Shown here piece by piece: positions 1 through 12,200 of a stretch of DNA of 64,000 nucleotides (its first letter is position 1; the number at the start of each line of letters is the position of its first letter). The notes under the pieces were generated by a model that saw nothing but the letters and a program-made list of their open reading frames with translations, was not told where the DNA came from and ran no database searches. The DNA is from Plantago ovata. Taxonomy: Eukaryota; Streptophyta; Magnoliopsida; Lamiales; Plantaginaceae. The stretch lies in assembly GCA_028274465.1 (NCBI GenBank), contig CM051457.1:63302899-63366898 (forward strand), given 5' to 3'. The translations under genes and the position numbers were made by a program.

Positions 1-953
1 ATAACATAATATGACCGGTAGGACTATCCAATTGCGTCACGCAACTCTTGGGTGTTAAATCTTATTTAACCAGACGCTCTACATATTGTACCTATCGAGG
101 TCGCTAGATACAATATGCAGTAAGTTATAACCATAGGCTTACTCTAATCTGACGATCACTGGGAGTCTGCAAGACGAGGTCGCCAATACAGGGAAACGCA
201 ATGAAAGTTCAGAATTAAAGCACCCCATGGAAAGCATCTCAGAAACACATACGTATACATATTTCTGCACTTATATTGGTTGGGGCTTGTAGCTTAAGGG
301 TTGTTATCAGTCATCTACAAACAAATAAGGGCGCCGCCTACCCATCATGCATGAGCGGTATACACGTAATGGATGCCGCCTATCCATTCTAGTTCTAAAC
401 GCGGTCAAGCACATAATGGGCGCCGCCTACCCATACATAAAAATATGCGGTCTGACAAATAAGAGGCGCCGCCTACCCTCGCATGCATAGCGGTCGAACG
501 GAAAGTAAAATACGTGGTATTTAATCATGCGTTGTCAAACAATAGCATATCGAGCAAACAAACAAGTAGTAGCCTATGTGGATGCCAAATGACTTCATAA
601 TTTCATTATGAAAATTATAATCCCATACTTATAATCTCTATGAAAAATTGAAAATTTGGACTAGATTGAAAAATCGAAAATTCTATTGACCAGGTAGCAA
701 TTTTCGAAAACCCGAAGGACTCAATTGTAATTTTCGAAACCTTGGAGGTGTTAAATTTAAAATTCAAAAGTAGAAAGACTTACTTGTAATAAACAATAAA
801 TTGATAAATCACAAATAAGCCCCTTAACTTAATACTAATTAAATTTAACCCCTCTGCTTAATAATAATTACAATTAAATAATATTTATATTCCAAATATA
901 AAATTCAATCCTCAAAATGTCCAAAAATTCGATTTTGAATCTAACCCGAAAAA
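1..953. other. Unassigned flank, possibly internal part of a decayed retroelement
   Basis: I find no convincing gene here. The stretch holds a short tandem repeat (about 328-510) and then A/T-rich sequence running into a TA microsatellite. It lies on the side of the primer-binding-site-like sequence at 1461-1475 where the body of a minus-strand retroelement would be expected, so it may be the non-coding interior of a large non-autonomous element. That is inference; no gag or pol motif is visible. Confidence 0.3.
328..510. repeat. Four-copy tandem repeat of about 45 bp
   Basis: The word GCGCCGCCTACCC, or a close variant, recurs at about 331, 372, 420 and 466. Each copy is followed some 17-25 bases later by GCGGT. 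Spacing is 41-48 bp, so this is an imperfect GC-rich minisatellite inside A/T-rich sequence. Function unknown. Confidence 0.65.
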
Positions 954-1321
<368 letters not shown>

Positions 1322-1458
1322 TATTTATTTTGAAAAATATAAATTCTAAATTTATATAAAAATAAAACTTTCGGAAATCGAATTAATCATAGAATCAATT
1401 GCATCCACATAAACTACATAATCACATAACATATATACGTATATACATAATCAATTAC

Positions 1459-1915
1459 CCTGGCTCTGATACCACTGTAAGAAAATATGGTCAGAGTTAC
1501 CCCTAGGGTACGCAACGGAATTTCAAAAATTTTCTTAACATGCAGGTAAATTGATCATGTATATAACGTATATAATAAACACATTAATCAGAAGACTTAC
1601 AATACTCCAAAAGTAAGAATAGGTATTGAATCGATATGCCAATCGATGAAGTCTTCGTAATAGTCCGGTGAATCTTCTCTTTCTTCGAAGTCGAAGATAT
1701 CTGCAATACTTTGATTATCTGCAAGACAATAAAAGTTAGTTTCCAGCTCTTTGAACCTCAACCTTGGTATCCACGGATGAACAACTTATCGGAAAGAAGG
1801 CTAGGATATTCTTTATGTGGCCAAGAAGATGGGGCGGCAATTTTCCTCCGGTTGGAAGGTGGCGCGCGCGGCTAGAGGTGTAGGGGAGGAGAGCTTTTAT
1901 TTTTTCTAAGAAAAC
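1459..1915 (-). mobile_element. Left part of an older LTR (relic F) with primer-binding-site-like edge
   Basis: On the minus strand, TGGTATCAGAGCC (1461-1475) matches the initiator-Met tRNA primer site used by many plant retroelements. It lies directly beside sequence that begins TGTAAG on the plus strand, as an LTR end would. The LTR is cut at 1915 by the Copia element and resumes at 25877. Its partner LTR and coding region are not in the window, so it is an old, incomplete fossil. Confidence 0.5.
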
Positions 1916-3520
1916 TGTTGGTCCCTTTAAACAACAAGAAAAGACTAGAGGGGGGGGGGTGAATAGTCTTTTCAAACTTTCGTCGTTTAAAACTTTCTCA
2001 GCAAGTGCTTATTACTTTACAGTAATGAGTTTGCTGATACTTAACTTTCTCAGCAATCGTAAGTTACTTTTCAGTAACTAGGTTTGCTGATACTTAAAAT
2101 CAGAGAGCGGAAGTCTTTGATACAATAAGTGCTCTTTCAGTAAATGAAGGTTTCAGCAAGTGATGTGAGTGACTGTGTACAAACAGATATGATTTGCTGA
2201 AAACTAAGTACAGTAAGTAAATCACACAAACACTTTTATAGTGGTATCTGAGAGTGGCGTAATCTCTCAACTAATCCACTTTGTCCTTTCTAGGACTGAA
2301 TCCACTAAGATATGATTGAGGTTCCTTACAACTCCTATCTAAAGCGATTCAAACAGAAACCAAAGCACACTTGCTTCGTTTCCAACCTAATCTAGAGAAC
2401 GCAACCTTGTTCTCCACCAAACTTGGTACTTTTAATCAGCAAAACTATGCTTGATTAAGCTCCCCCTGAATATCACGCCTGAAAGGGTGCATTTTCAGTT
2501 AAAGAGTTTTGGGGTGAGATAACTTAATTATAACTTATTCAGTTACAACAAGTAATCTAAGAAACACAACTTTGAATACTTTGCAGTAAACAAGTTTGAT
2601 TGTTTCTGGTGTCAAGACTTGTTCTTGTTCGAAAGAAAGAAAGAACACTTAACTAATTTCTTAGTCGTGTAGATTCTACTTCTTCACAAGTAGCTTTCTC
2701 AAGCTTTAAGTCTTGGAACGGATCAATGGCAATATAGAGAGTTTGAAGGTATGTAAGTTTAAGCAAAAGTGAGAGTTTGATCACGTTGTTGACACACTTC
2801 AACTCTTTGCCGGATGACCTCTATTTATAGTGAAAATAAGGAGCCGTTTGAATTTTAAATTCCAAGGCTTTTGATCCTTAAGATGTCACTATCTTGCTTT
2901 TGTACTTTCAGCAGCGTCCTTGTTTGTCTTCTAGTCTTCATGTCCTTCGCGTGTAAGCTTTGCATTTAATGCTTATTTGAATAGAATTCAAACAGTAACA
3001 TTGGAGCGCAAATGTAAGTACTTTCAGCAAGAGGTCACATATGTTCCATCAGCAAGTGGTCAGTCTCAGTTTCACCAAGCACAACCTACTCTGTCTTTCA
3101 GATTTTCACTTATGCAATGCTGTTGCTGAAGTTTCCACTTTCTGAGCAACACGTGCCTTTGTAGATACCAGTCTTCAGAAATCTTCTAGTCTTCAGATCT
3201 TCGAATTCTTCAAGTCTTCAGATCTTCAATATATTTCAAGATTCTGAGCGGTTTCTAAATGCTTCAATAGTTTGTTTGTAAAAACAAAGTACATCGTCAG
3301 CAAATGCTTCAATAGGTTATTTTCTTTTCAAAAAACAAGATACATCATAATAGGTAAAAACCAACCTATCTAGAACCTAAACTATGTTTTCAGCAAACGT
3401 TCCTCTTTTACAATGTCCTCAAAAATTCTAAATTCCTATGGACCTTAAGAGTACTAGTTACTGGACTTTCCTTAATTTAGCATGGTTAATTGCTCATAAA
3501 AAATTACAAGTTTCCTAACA
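1916..3520 (-). repeat. 3-prime LTR of the Copia element
   Basis: It begins TGTTGG and ends CTAACA, and matches 24272-25871 almost base for base. It contains several CTCAGCAA / TTTCAGCAA words, a run of short AGTCTTCAGATCTTC repeats near 3170-3230, and a minus-strand TATA box at 2821-2830. A poly-G tract lies near 1951. Confidence 0.93.
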
Positions 3521-3537
3521 AATTTCCCCCTTTTTGA
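3521..3537 (-). other. Polypurine tract of the Copia element
   Basis: The minus strand reads CAAAAAGGGGGAAATT immediately next to the 3-prime LTR. Such a tract primes plus-strand DNA synthesis in LTR retroelements, and its position exactly abutting the LTR supports the element's orientation. Confidence 0.8.
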
Positions 3538-3786
3538 TGTTAGCAATCCATGGTTAAATTAATTGTTACCCTTTTAGAGGTTTCTGATGTTGAATAAATC
3601 AGTTGATTAATGCAAGCATACTTGAATAATTAAACAGTAAGTTTAAGTAAATTGCATAATCAAAAACCAATAAGGGTCAAAATCTTCATTGCTGATAGTT
3701 ATCTTTCAGAAGTTTACAAGAAGTAGCAGAGATAACTTTAAACAGAATCAGCAAACAAACACTTTAACAAAAACTATTACAGAGAG

Positions 3787-6700
3787 TTAAGCTCTTCCAG
3801 AAGATTTTCTCAAAATCTCTCTTACACTCTTCTCAGCAAGTGCATTAAATTCAACACAGTCCTTTTCGTAGTTTTCTAGAAGCCTACAGACTTGTAGTTG
3901 AAGAATTTTTGCGTTTTTGCAGGCAGTATGATGATGCTTTTCAGCATTCATTTCCATGTAGTTTGTCACCCACAAATGCATGCCCCAATTGCTGGCATGG
4001 AGAAGCTGTGTATCTGAAATGCTTTTAGGATGAATCTTTCTTAGCCACAGAAGATCTTCTTCTTGATCCTTAGCAGTGAGATAGAAGTACTCATAAGGAA
4101 TCAATCCAAATCTCTTCTTTGTTTTCTTTGTTACTGGGTCAGAGTAGTAAGCAATGCCAGGTGGTTTAATCAGATTTGGTTCTTGTCTATAAGTCTTTCC
4201 AATGGCAATTCTTCTTACTGAGACCTCAAGATTCAACCATCTCCCAGCAATATTTCTTGGGAGGGATTCTTCCCTTTGATTTCTTTGTACCTTGAGTTCA
4301 ATCCATGTGAACATTTGGTTCAATATGGTTGTAGGAAAGAACTCATTTACCATCAAATCTTCCAGCTTTAAGATCCAGCAACCATGAATGTTTCTTATTA
4401 CATTCTGAGTGGTTTCTTCATTTCTGGTCTTTGTATATTCAATGTCGGAGCCAATAGCAATGCTGGCCAGCCTCTTTTCTTCCTGTCTTTGCCTTCTTCT
4501 TCTTGTCTTAGCATTGTCTTGATCTATTGCTGAAGAGTCAGACGAGAAATGCTTTGAGTGGCCAGACGGAGTCAAGGCTGTTAAGGGTCTAGCTCTTATG
4601 GCTTGAGCTATTGTTTGATTGTCATCATCTTCATCATCTTCATTCAGATTGTGATGACTTTCAGTATGGAAAAAATCTTGAGTTTCAGCAGCGGTTTTTC
4701 TCTTTTTGGTACTTGCTGAATTCAACTCAGATTCTACTTGCCTTTTAGAACTTTGCTCTTTTTCAGCAAGCGGTTCTATGGGCAGTGGCTCATCAACAGC
4801 AGGAGGGGTTTGGTTTCTTTTTCTGGTACTTTTCTTTTCCCCCTTAGACATGGATTGCAACATCGGAGTGATGTGCAGAGAATAGAACTCATTGCAATTT
4901 TCAGCAAGAGTGCTTAAACTATTATACTTCATGATGATTTGTTGCTGATCAGAAGTCATTTTTGACAACTCTTTTTGAATGCTCATCATGTTCTCTTCAT
5001 GTCTTTTCTCTGTTGCGGCCTTCTCATCCATGAAAGTCTGAGCCTTCACGAGAGCGGTCTTTGCTAGCTTGAGGGCTTGACTTACATCTTCTTCATAGCT
5101 CTTGTGATAAAGACTAATGTCTTTCTGAGCTATTGTCAAAGTTGTAGTGCGTCTCAGCACTGTAGCCAATATTTTTCCAAAGTCAAGTGGGCTCTCAGCA
5201 AGCAATGCCTCATCTTCTGCTTTGCAGGCATCATGGACTTTCTTCAGTGCCAAAATTCTAGGAGTAAACTCCTCAACTCTTGGGAACGGCACTAGATGTG
5301 GTGTCAAGGAATGAACTTTTAGTTCAGAAGCAAACTGATCATCCCTTATCAGCAATTCTCCTCTTAGACCATCGTCTAAATCATTTATGTAATCGGGAGG
5401 AGGGATTTGAACAACTTTTGGATCTCGCTTGGATTGTTCATCCTCATTTTCTAATAAGTAATCGTCATCCTCAGATTCGTCAAGTTCAGCAACTTTAGAA
5501 CCTAAGTCAGCAGCTTCACTTCCTTTTTGTTGAGTGGTTGCTGATGGCAACGCTTCAGACTCAACAACTGGAATTTCACCAGTAGTTAGTTTTAATTGAG
5601 TAGTTGCTGAAGGCAACGTTTGAGACTCAATAACTGGAGTTTCTCCAGTAGTTAGTTTTAATTGAGTTTGGGGCTCAATTACTGGAGTTTCGCCAGTAGT
5701 AAATGGAAGGGAGGGGACTTCCTTTGATCTTACTCCTGAAGATTGACCAATTTCTAGATCCTGCGTATGCCTTGCATGGATCAAGAGACTGTTCTGTAAA
5801 GCGCGTTGGTAATCTTCATCATGTTCATCATCATCATCAAGGTTTTCTTCAGTAACCTTGGCATCAGAAATTGGACTTTTGCCATTTTTCAAGGCAGCCC
5901 TTTTTCTGGCATATTCTTCTTCAGTATCAGCACCTTGCACAGGTGCTTGATTTTCAGCAGCAGCAGGAGGAGGTTGAGATTCTTGCTGAGGTTGTTGTTG
6001 TTCAGCTTGCTGATTTTCTTGTGGAGTATTTTCAGCAACTGTCAATTTCAATCCTCCAGCATCAGGACTTGGACCTTGATTGTCATCATCATCGTCTTTC
6101 TTGTCCTTGGAATCTTTCCCTTCATCATCACTGGGATCAGTGGGAATGTTCTCATCTTCTTCCTCTTCATCATCATCGGTCAGAATTACTAGCTCAACGT
6201 GCTTGTATAAAGCAACACTTGTCACTTCCTCTTCCTCATTGATTTTGTGGGGATCAGCCACCACAGGTACAAATGAACCTTTGAGCATCACAGCTTGTTC
6301 AGCTGGAGAGGCACTCTTGAATTTTGCCTTCATATTCTCTCTGATTTGAGCAATCAGATTCGAGCTCATTTGCTGAGAATATGTCATTTCTTCAGGGAGG
6401 ATGGAGTGGACAAATGTTTCGAGCTTCAGCAGAGAAGATCTCTTTTTCTCGTTTGAAAGATGAAGATGGAGATCAGAAAAGTCCATTCGCCTATATCTTT
6501 GCCAGTTGCTGACAGACTTAGCAACTTGTGACAAAGTAGTCCTTTTGAAGTTCAAGTACAGTTCCTCAGAACTTATTTGATGATCTTCAGTGATGAGTAC
6601 CACTTCAGTGGTTTCCTTTTGAGCTTGCTGAGACTCAGCAAGCTCATGTTGTACAATTTCCATTCCTTGAGGAGCTTGAATAGCATCCTCCATTTGTTCA

Positions 6701-6858
6701 TCCTGAAATAAATTTGAGTTAGATACAAGTACTAAGCTGTCAAACTTAGTTTTATTACCAAAAACATTAACTACCTGCTGAGCAGGGAGTGTTGGTTCTG
6801 GTGCAGAGGCTTCAGCAACCATCTGACTTGCATCTTGAGAAGTCTGTAGAGATAACAT
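3787..6858 (-). CDS. Long env-position ORF of the Copia element
   Basis: An open frame of 1023 codons downstream of pol and next to the 3-prime LTR, where Sireviruses carry their envelope-like gene. The protein is not recognisable as a known enzyme. It is rich in acidic runs (around residues 225-250 and 480-510) and glutamine (around 275-300). It contains short near-identical repeats built on TTGETPVIE, a coiled-coil-like middle and a basic, Lys/Arg-rich stretch before the C-terminal third. I see no clear transmembrane segment, so envelope function is position-based inference only. Two short intron-like inserts (6703-6774 and 6844-6918) with GT and AG ends lie at its start, so the N-terminus given here is uncertain. 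The coding strand is studded with TTGCTGAA words. Confidence 0.55.
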   Translation of the reverse strand: MLSLQTSQDASQMVAEASAPEPTLPAQQVVNVFGNKTKFDSLVLVSNSNLFQDEQMEDAIQAPQGMEIVQHELAESQQAQKETTEVVLITEDHQISSEELYLNFKRTTLSQVAKSVSNWQRYRRMDFSDLHLHLSNEKKRSSLLKLETFVHSILPEEMTYSQQMSSNLIAQIRENMKAKFKSASPAEQAVMLKGSFVPVVADPHKINEEEEVTSVALYKHVELVILTDDDEEEEDENIPTDPSDDEGKDSKDKKDDDDDNQGPSPDAGGLKLTVAENTPQENQQAEQQQPQQESQPPPAAAENQAPVQGADTEEEYARKRAALKNGKSPISDAKVTEENLDDDDEHDEDYQRALQNSLLIHARHTQDLEIGQSSGVRSKEVPSLPFTTGETPVIEPQTQLKLTTGETPVIESQTLPSATTQLKLTTGEIPVVESEALPSATTQQKGSEAADLGSKVAELDESEDDDYLLENEDEQSKRDPKVVQIPPPDYINDLDDGLRGELLIRDDQFASELKVHSLTPHLVPFPRVEEFTPRILALKKVHDACKAEDEALLAESPLDFGKILATVLRRTTTLTIAQKDISLYHKSYEEDVSQALKLAKTALVKAQTFMDEKAATEKRHEENMMSIQKELSKMTSDQQQIIMKYNSLSTLAENCNEFYSLHITPMLQSMSKGEKKSTRKRNQTPPAVDEPLPIEPLAEKEQSSKRQVESELNSASTKKRKTAAETQDFFHTESHHNLNEDDEDDDNQTIAQAIRARPLTALTPSGHSKHFSSDSSAIDQDNAKTRRRRQRQEEKRLASIAIGSDIEYTKTRNEETTQNVIRNIHGCWILKLEDLMVNEFFPTTILNQMFTWIELKVQRNQREESLPRNIAGRWLNLEVSVRRIAIGKTYRQEPNLIKPPGIAYYSDPVTKKTKKRFGLIPYEYFYLTAKDQEEDLLWLRKIHPKSISDTQLLHASNWGMHLWVTNYMEMNAEKHHHTACKNAKILQLQVCRLLENYEKDCVEFNALAEKSVREILRKSSGRA

Positions 6859-7095
6859 AGTATTACAAAAAGAATAGGTTTCAGAAATTGAAGTTTTACT
6901 GATGGTTGAATTAACTACCTGCTGAAGAAGGACAGGTTGTGGTTCAGTCCTCTCAGCATTAACAGTTTCTTCAGCTTCTTGGACTGTTTCTTCAGCAGAC
7001 TTCTTGTCTTGCTCTATTTGAGAAAGCTGTGCAGTTTCAGCAATCTCCCTTGTCTCTGAAATGACAAGTTGAGCAGAAGCATCTTGACCCTTGAG

Positions 7096-8421
7096 CTAAC
7101 TGCTTGTCATGAAGACATCAATGGATTTGTTGGATGATTCTTCAATCTCCAACTCCATTTGTTGGTTTATAGCTTCCAGTACAAGCTGGACTTTGTCGAT
7201 TGATGTCTTGGGTGAACTTGGGCCAGTATTCTCAGCATCACGAGATGCGTCGTTGAATAGTGCTTCTTGAGTTTCAGCAACTTCAGGAACTGGAACCATT
7301 GCTGTCTCATCAACTGGTCCTTCAGCAAGTGGGGTTTCAGCAACTTGATGAGTTGCTTGTTCAGCAACCATCTTTTCAGCAGCATCAGCAAGTGCCGCTT
7401 TTTGCAGATCAGCAGCAATGTCACTTGTTGGTTCCATAGTTTGATCATCTAAATTATCTACAATGTAGATATCTGGGACTTGGGCAGGAATTTCATTTCC
7501 ACTGCCTTGTGGTCTATTCTCAGTAGAGGTATCAACGTTAAGTTGATCATTGAAGGCTTCCGCAAACACTTCAATGTTCCTGACATAGGTTTCAGTAACC
7601 ACCTTGTCAACATCTACTGGCAAATGCGTTTCAGCATTTGCCTGGGAATTGTCTGAGAGGTCTTGGACAGCAGGAACTGACTTGCGAGCCAGTGTTTTCT
7701 TCCTTGTGTTTCCGGTCCGTTTCCTCTTAGGTACGAGGTTTGCTGATGACGCTGCAGTCTGAGTGTCATCATCAGCTTTCCTCTTTTTCTTGTTAGATTT
7801 CTCCAGTTTCCCAGAGGCATCTATAGTTGCATTTTCAGCAACGGCTGTTGTACACGTACCTTGTTGATTTTCTACAGCAGTTTCATTTGTGTTACTACCA
7901 CCAACAGCAGTTTCATCTCTAAGTTGCTGAGTGGTAACATCTGCAGCTGTTGTATACCTTTCTTGCTGGCTTGTGCTGATAACATTTGCAGCTGTTGTCT
8001 TCTTTGATTTTTCTAGTTTCTTACCAGCAATCTTAGGTACATTCTGCTTGTAGAATGATCTTCCCACATTGCATACAGACTTTTTGATTGGCAATGGGTT
8101 CCTTAGCTGAATCCTGAAATGTTCAAGGATGTAGCATATCTTGATTCCATACATAACTGGAAAGGAAGGTGAGACCTTGTTGTCTTCTACCTTTACCTTA
8201 AACTTAGTAACACAATCAACAACCCTGTTGAAAATGTACTTAGCCCAGTTAAGTTCTGTCTTATTTTCATGGATATGCATCAGCAGCGGCCATCTTCTCA
8301 GGCCTACTTTGTCAATTCCTCCAACATGGGAGTCAAGAACTTTTATTAGTAGCAAAGCTACTAGACCAAGTGAGCGGCAGAGATGCTTTCTCTTAACGTG
8401 CTTTGTTCAAGTCACGGGAGC
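7096..8421 (-). pseudogene. Env-position coding region of the Copia element, part left of A
   Basis: Open minus-strand coding sequence of about 420 codons ending at the insertion point of element A. The start of this part has a moderately conserved-looking segment (ILEHFRIQLRNPLP), followed by low-complexity Thr/Ala/Glu-rich sequence with a basic patch (KRKRTGNTRKK). It belongs to the same extra 3-prime region as the 3787-6858 frame. No enzyme motif is seen. The insertion interrupts it, so it is a fossil. Confidence 0.5.
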
Positions 8422-9173
8422 TGTTAGTGTTGAAATATGTCCAGTCCGCATGTACGAACTGGAGCGGTCTAAGAGCGCGACAAAGCATCATAGGCCGTCC
8501 CTCAAGGGGCACGACCACACCCAAGTATGTCACTAAGGTGCGGATCGACCAACATAGGGTCCGACCATCACTGGGAGGACAACCCTCAAAATAAGCTCCT
8601 CACAAGGACAAAGCTGCCAGTGGGCTCGAGGAGCATCTCTCGGGCTCGAGGAGACCTTACGTCAAGGTAACGCTCCTTGACAGAAACTGAGCAGGACACT
8701 ACTCGCATCATCCACGCACAAGGAAGGCACGAGGACCCCAGAGCGACCAGCCATGGTTGCTCTCTTGGGCCAAGGCCCACGGACCTCCTTAATGGGCCTG
8801 GGCCGAGGAAGGCCTCAATCCTAGCCGTACACGTGGCGTGATCCTACGCGACCGGAAGTTGAAAGGCCTCAAGTATATAAAGGCCTCATTTACTCCTCAA
8901 CAGTAAGCATTAATGACACCACACGAGCACCACTTTCACTACTCATACTAGGGAAGCCTCACAACTCCCTACTCGTAAAGTCGCCTCTCCGGTCTGATAC
9001 TTTACAGACCGGGCAAGAGACACTAACCCCCCCTCTAGTCTATTTCAGGTACGAGGAAGCTACAAGAAGGCTCATTTCCTATCTTAGAGGAACACTACAA
9101 GAAGAAGAACTAGAATGACTTAGACTAGCGACTCATTGCGAACTTAGAAAGAAACACGAATTACCCTTCAACA
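8422..9173 (+). repeat. 5-prime LTR of element A
   Basis: Begins TGTTAG and ends TTCAACA, directly followed by the primer site. It carries a G-box core CACGTG at 8830-8835 and a TATA box at 8873-8883, a plausible plant polymerase II promoter. A repeated GGCTCGAGGAG phrase lies near 8620-8650. Confidence 0.93.
8873..8883 (+). promoter_or_regulatory. TATA box of element A, with upstream G-box
   Basis: GTATATAAAGG lies about 40 bp downstream of a CACGTG G-box within the LTR. The same arrangement occurs at 16594-16604 in the other copy. G-boxes are bound by plant bZIP and bHLH factors, so light or stress responsiveness is possible; this is inference. Confidence 0.6.
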
Positions 9174-9193
9174 TTTGGCGCCGTCTGTGGGAA
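9174..9193 (+). other. Primer-binding site of element A
   Basis: TTTGGCGCCGTCTGTGGGAA directly abuts the 5-prime LTR. Element C has the same sequence at the equivalent place on the minus strand, which supports a shared lineage. Confidence 0.8.
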
Positions 9194-9259
9194 TCGACAC
9201 GAAAGGTCATTCCTTCCCTACTGGTCGAGCCACTTTCCTCCTCGTGACACATCACGAAT

Positions 9260-12200
9260 ATGCCTCCTAGAAGAAGCAACCGTCTTGCTAATGCACCACC
9301 CGGAAATCCTCCTCGACCTAGAGGCCGTCCCTCTAGTAACGGTCGCGGAGGAGAAACGGATGGTGTTCCGGGGGAACCAAGAAACAACAATGTTGCAAGG
9401 AACCGGGATTACACGGAGGGGGCATTTACTAATGTCACTCGCTCCCAAAATGAAAGATCGGGGGAAAATAACCCGCAAGGAGTCCCGGTGGGAAACGCCT
9501 ATGGAGCTTTGAGAGTCGCGAACAACGCCGAGTCTAGGGGGCAGCCTCATCCGGTAGCAATTAACCAACCTCCCGTGGCAGTGAACCCTCCTCAATCGGC
9601 CGCATTGACCTTCACTCTTCCTGATGGACGTGTCGTCCGACCATCAGATTTCGGGATGGGCGAAGCTCAATACGGTCTATTCCTTCTTACTTTACAAGGA
9701 TATGTCGGAGGTAATGAGGCTATTAGGGTTAATACCGAGATACAAGCCCAAGGAGAACCACAGGCACCGGTGCAAGAGCAACCTCGGGCCACCCTGGTCG
9801 CTCCTCGTCAATCCCAAGGAAGAGCACCTGTTGCACAAGATGAAGCACATTCGAGAGCCAACACCAGGCCGATCCAATCTCGACTTGGACCATCAAGAAT
9901 CCAATCGAGGTTAGGACCGGAAGGTGCCCCGGATGACTTGAGAGACTTGATTGACAGAAGAATACGGGCATCATTACAAAATGTAGCGCAGCAAGAAAAT
10001 AGAGTTCAGGTGGTCGCTACACCACCCGCTCTCCCCAATCAAGTTACTCCCAACCAGGTAACTCCTCAAAACCAACAAGAAGTAGTGGAGGAAAACCAAG
10101 CATTGAGAATAGTAGCTGAGGTAACCCCCCTGGTCGATCCGATCATGGGGAGGAGGCTCACTCTGGAGGAACTCAACGCGAGGAAATCCGCACTTGATGC
10201 TCAGATAGAGACTCTTCGAGGAACCGTCCAAGAGAGAGAGCAAGACCAAGATCCTAGCCCTTTGTGTGATGAGATCAGAAACCACCAAGCCAAAATTGAA
10301 AGAGGGTTCCCCACCTTCGAAAGCTATGATGGAACAAGTTGTCCGAAGGACTACTTGGTAAGATTTGGCACCAAAATGGATGCCTACGGTCATGACTCAA
10401 GGACTAAGGCACTCCTCTTCCCGGCTAACCTTTCCGGGGAAGCCATGAAATGGTGGTCGCGCCTCCCTCACCGATCCATCAAATCATATAGGGATCTCTG
10501 TAAGGAGTTCTCTAAACGATTCGAGAAGGTAATGAACGCCAAGAGACGGGTGAGGTACTTGGCCGAAATTGTCCAGAGAAACAATGAAGACTTGAGGGAC
10601 TTCATCAATCGCTTTCATGAAGCAGCCCTCCAAGTCGAAGATCACTCGATCAATGAGAGGAAAGAATACTTGTATGGTAACACTACCAACATCAGATTCC
10701 AAGACGTGCACTCAGCATCGTGTGTAGAGAATGAAGCACAACTTGCCAAAGTTTGCAAGGACTTCCTCGAAGCTGAGGAATTCCGAAGAACGGTCACCGT
10801 GAGAACCAATCTTCCCAAGGAAAAAGGGAAAGAAAAAGAAAAAGAAAAGGAGTACCCTCCTCGCCCCCAAAATCCCGGGAAGCAGAGGAAAGAGCAAAAA
10901 TTTGGGTTGATCAAGGAGGGCAACTCAAGAAATGATTTCAGAGACAAGAGGTCTCCTCCCAGAAGGTCACCTCCAAGACGATATAGCAACTACACAGACT
11001 TGAATAGGCTAAGATCCGACATCTTGAACTATATAGTCTCGAGGAAGCTAGACGTCTCGTGGCCACCCCCGATTAAGGAAAACCAAAGGAACAAGAGCTC
11101 GGAAAAATTTTGTAAGTTTCACAAAGGGAAAGGGCACACCTCAGATGAATGCGTCGAGCTCAAGAACGAAATTGAGAGGATGATACGTAACGGTCAATTG
11201 GTTAACTACATCCGGAAAGAGGAACCCCTGGCACTACTGCCCCCACCTCCTCAAAGCGGGAGTGAGCACCCCTACCAAGGAAACCCTCAGGACGACGACA
11301 TTCATAATTACAACAATTATGAGAACCGCCCTGTAAATGGAAGCATCCGCACTCTGACAATTGCGGGAGGACCCGCCGGCGGCGACACTCGTAATCAAAG
11401 GGAGATTACTGCGGACAACCTCAGGGTCCGAGATGTGAAGTATGCTCAAGCCGCGCGACCGGGCACCAACGTTATCTCTTTCGATGATAGCGAGATACCT
11501 CTGAAGCATGCCGGAGGAGGCAACATCTATGATCCTTGCGTCCCACTTGTAGTTTCCTTGGATGTTCAATCCTACAAGTTGGGTAGAATCCTCGTCGACA
11601 CTGGGTGCTCGGCAAACTTGATTTTCACCGGTACCTTGAAGAGGATGCACATGAACCCAAGGGAAGGGCTCAGAGAAGTGAGGAGCGCATTGGTAGGATT
11701 CGGAGGACAACCTATCATGCCGCTCGGAATGATCAACCTCACAGTGTCAATGGGTAGCGCTCCTAGACGGGTAACCCAACAGGTTCCTTTTGTGGTGGTC
11801 GATATGCCATTTGATTATTTCGCAGTCCTAGGCCGACCCGCTCTCTCTCAATTCCGAGCCGTAGTGTCCACGGTCCACAACAAGCTAAAATTCCCCACTC
11901 CTTTGGGAATCGGACAAGAAGTAGGAGACATACGAGAAGCATGGGAATGCTACACCATGTCAGCCAAGTTCACTTCGAGAGTTGCCATAGGGGAACCCAA
12001 CCTCGGGCAGCCATCCGAGGAGACACCCCTTGTCCACAATGCGCCTTATCGTTTCTACACGGTTCGGCGAGTGAAGAGAAAATCAAAAAAGCCAAGTCCG
12101 TCACTTAGGCGAAGAAAAGCAATCATGAAAAAAGACAAGGATACTCTAGTAGGAGCTGTTAAGGAGCTCGAGGAGTATCAAGTGATTCCACCAGTCCCAC

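Noticed and set aside
331-478. CRISPR-like array from regularly spaced GCGCCGCC words
   Set aside because: Only four imperfect units, spacers that are themselves related, and a plant genomic context.
1461-1475. Initiator-Met tRNA-like sequence as a tRNA gene
   Set aside because: Only the primer-complementary stretch is present, next to an LTR-like end. The same word occurs at 24255 and 59223 beside other LTRs.
5806-6349. Overlapping plus-strand frames rich in Ser, Phe and Leu
   Set aside because: They are shadows of the acidic, Asp/Glu-rich minus-strand frame of the Copia element.
8586-8780. A 64-codon minus-strand frame repeated at 16307-16501
   Set aside because: Both copies lie in the two LTRs of element A; they are identical because the LTRs are, and no domain is recognisable.
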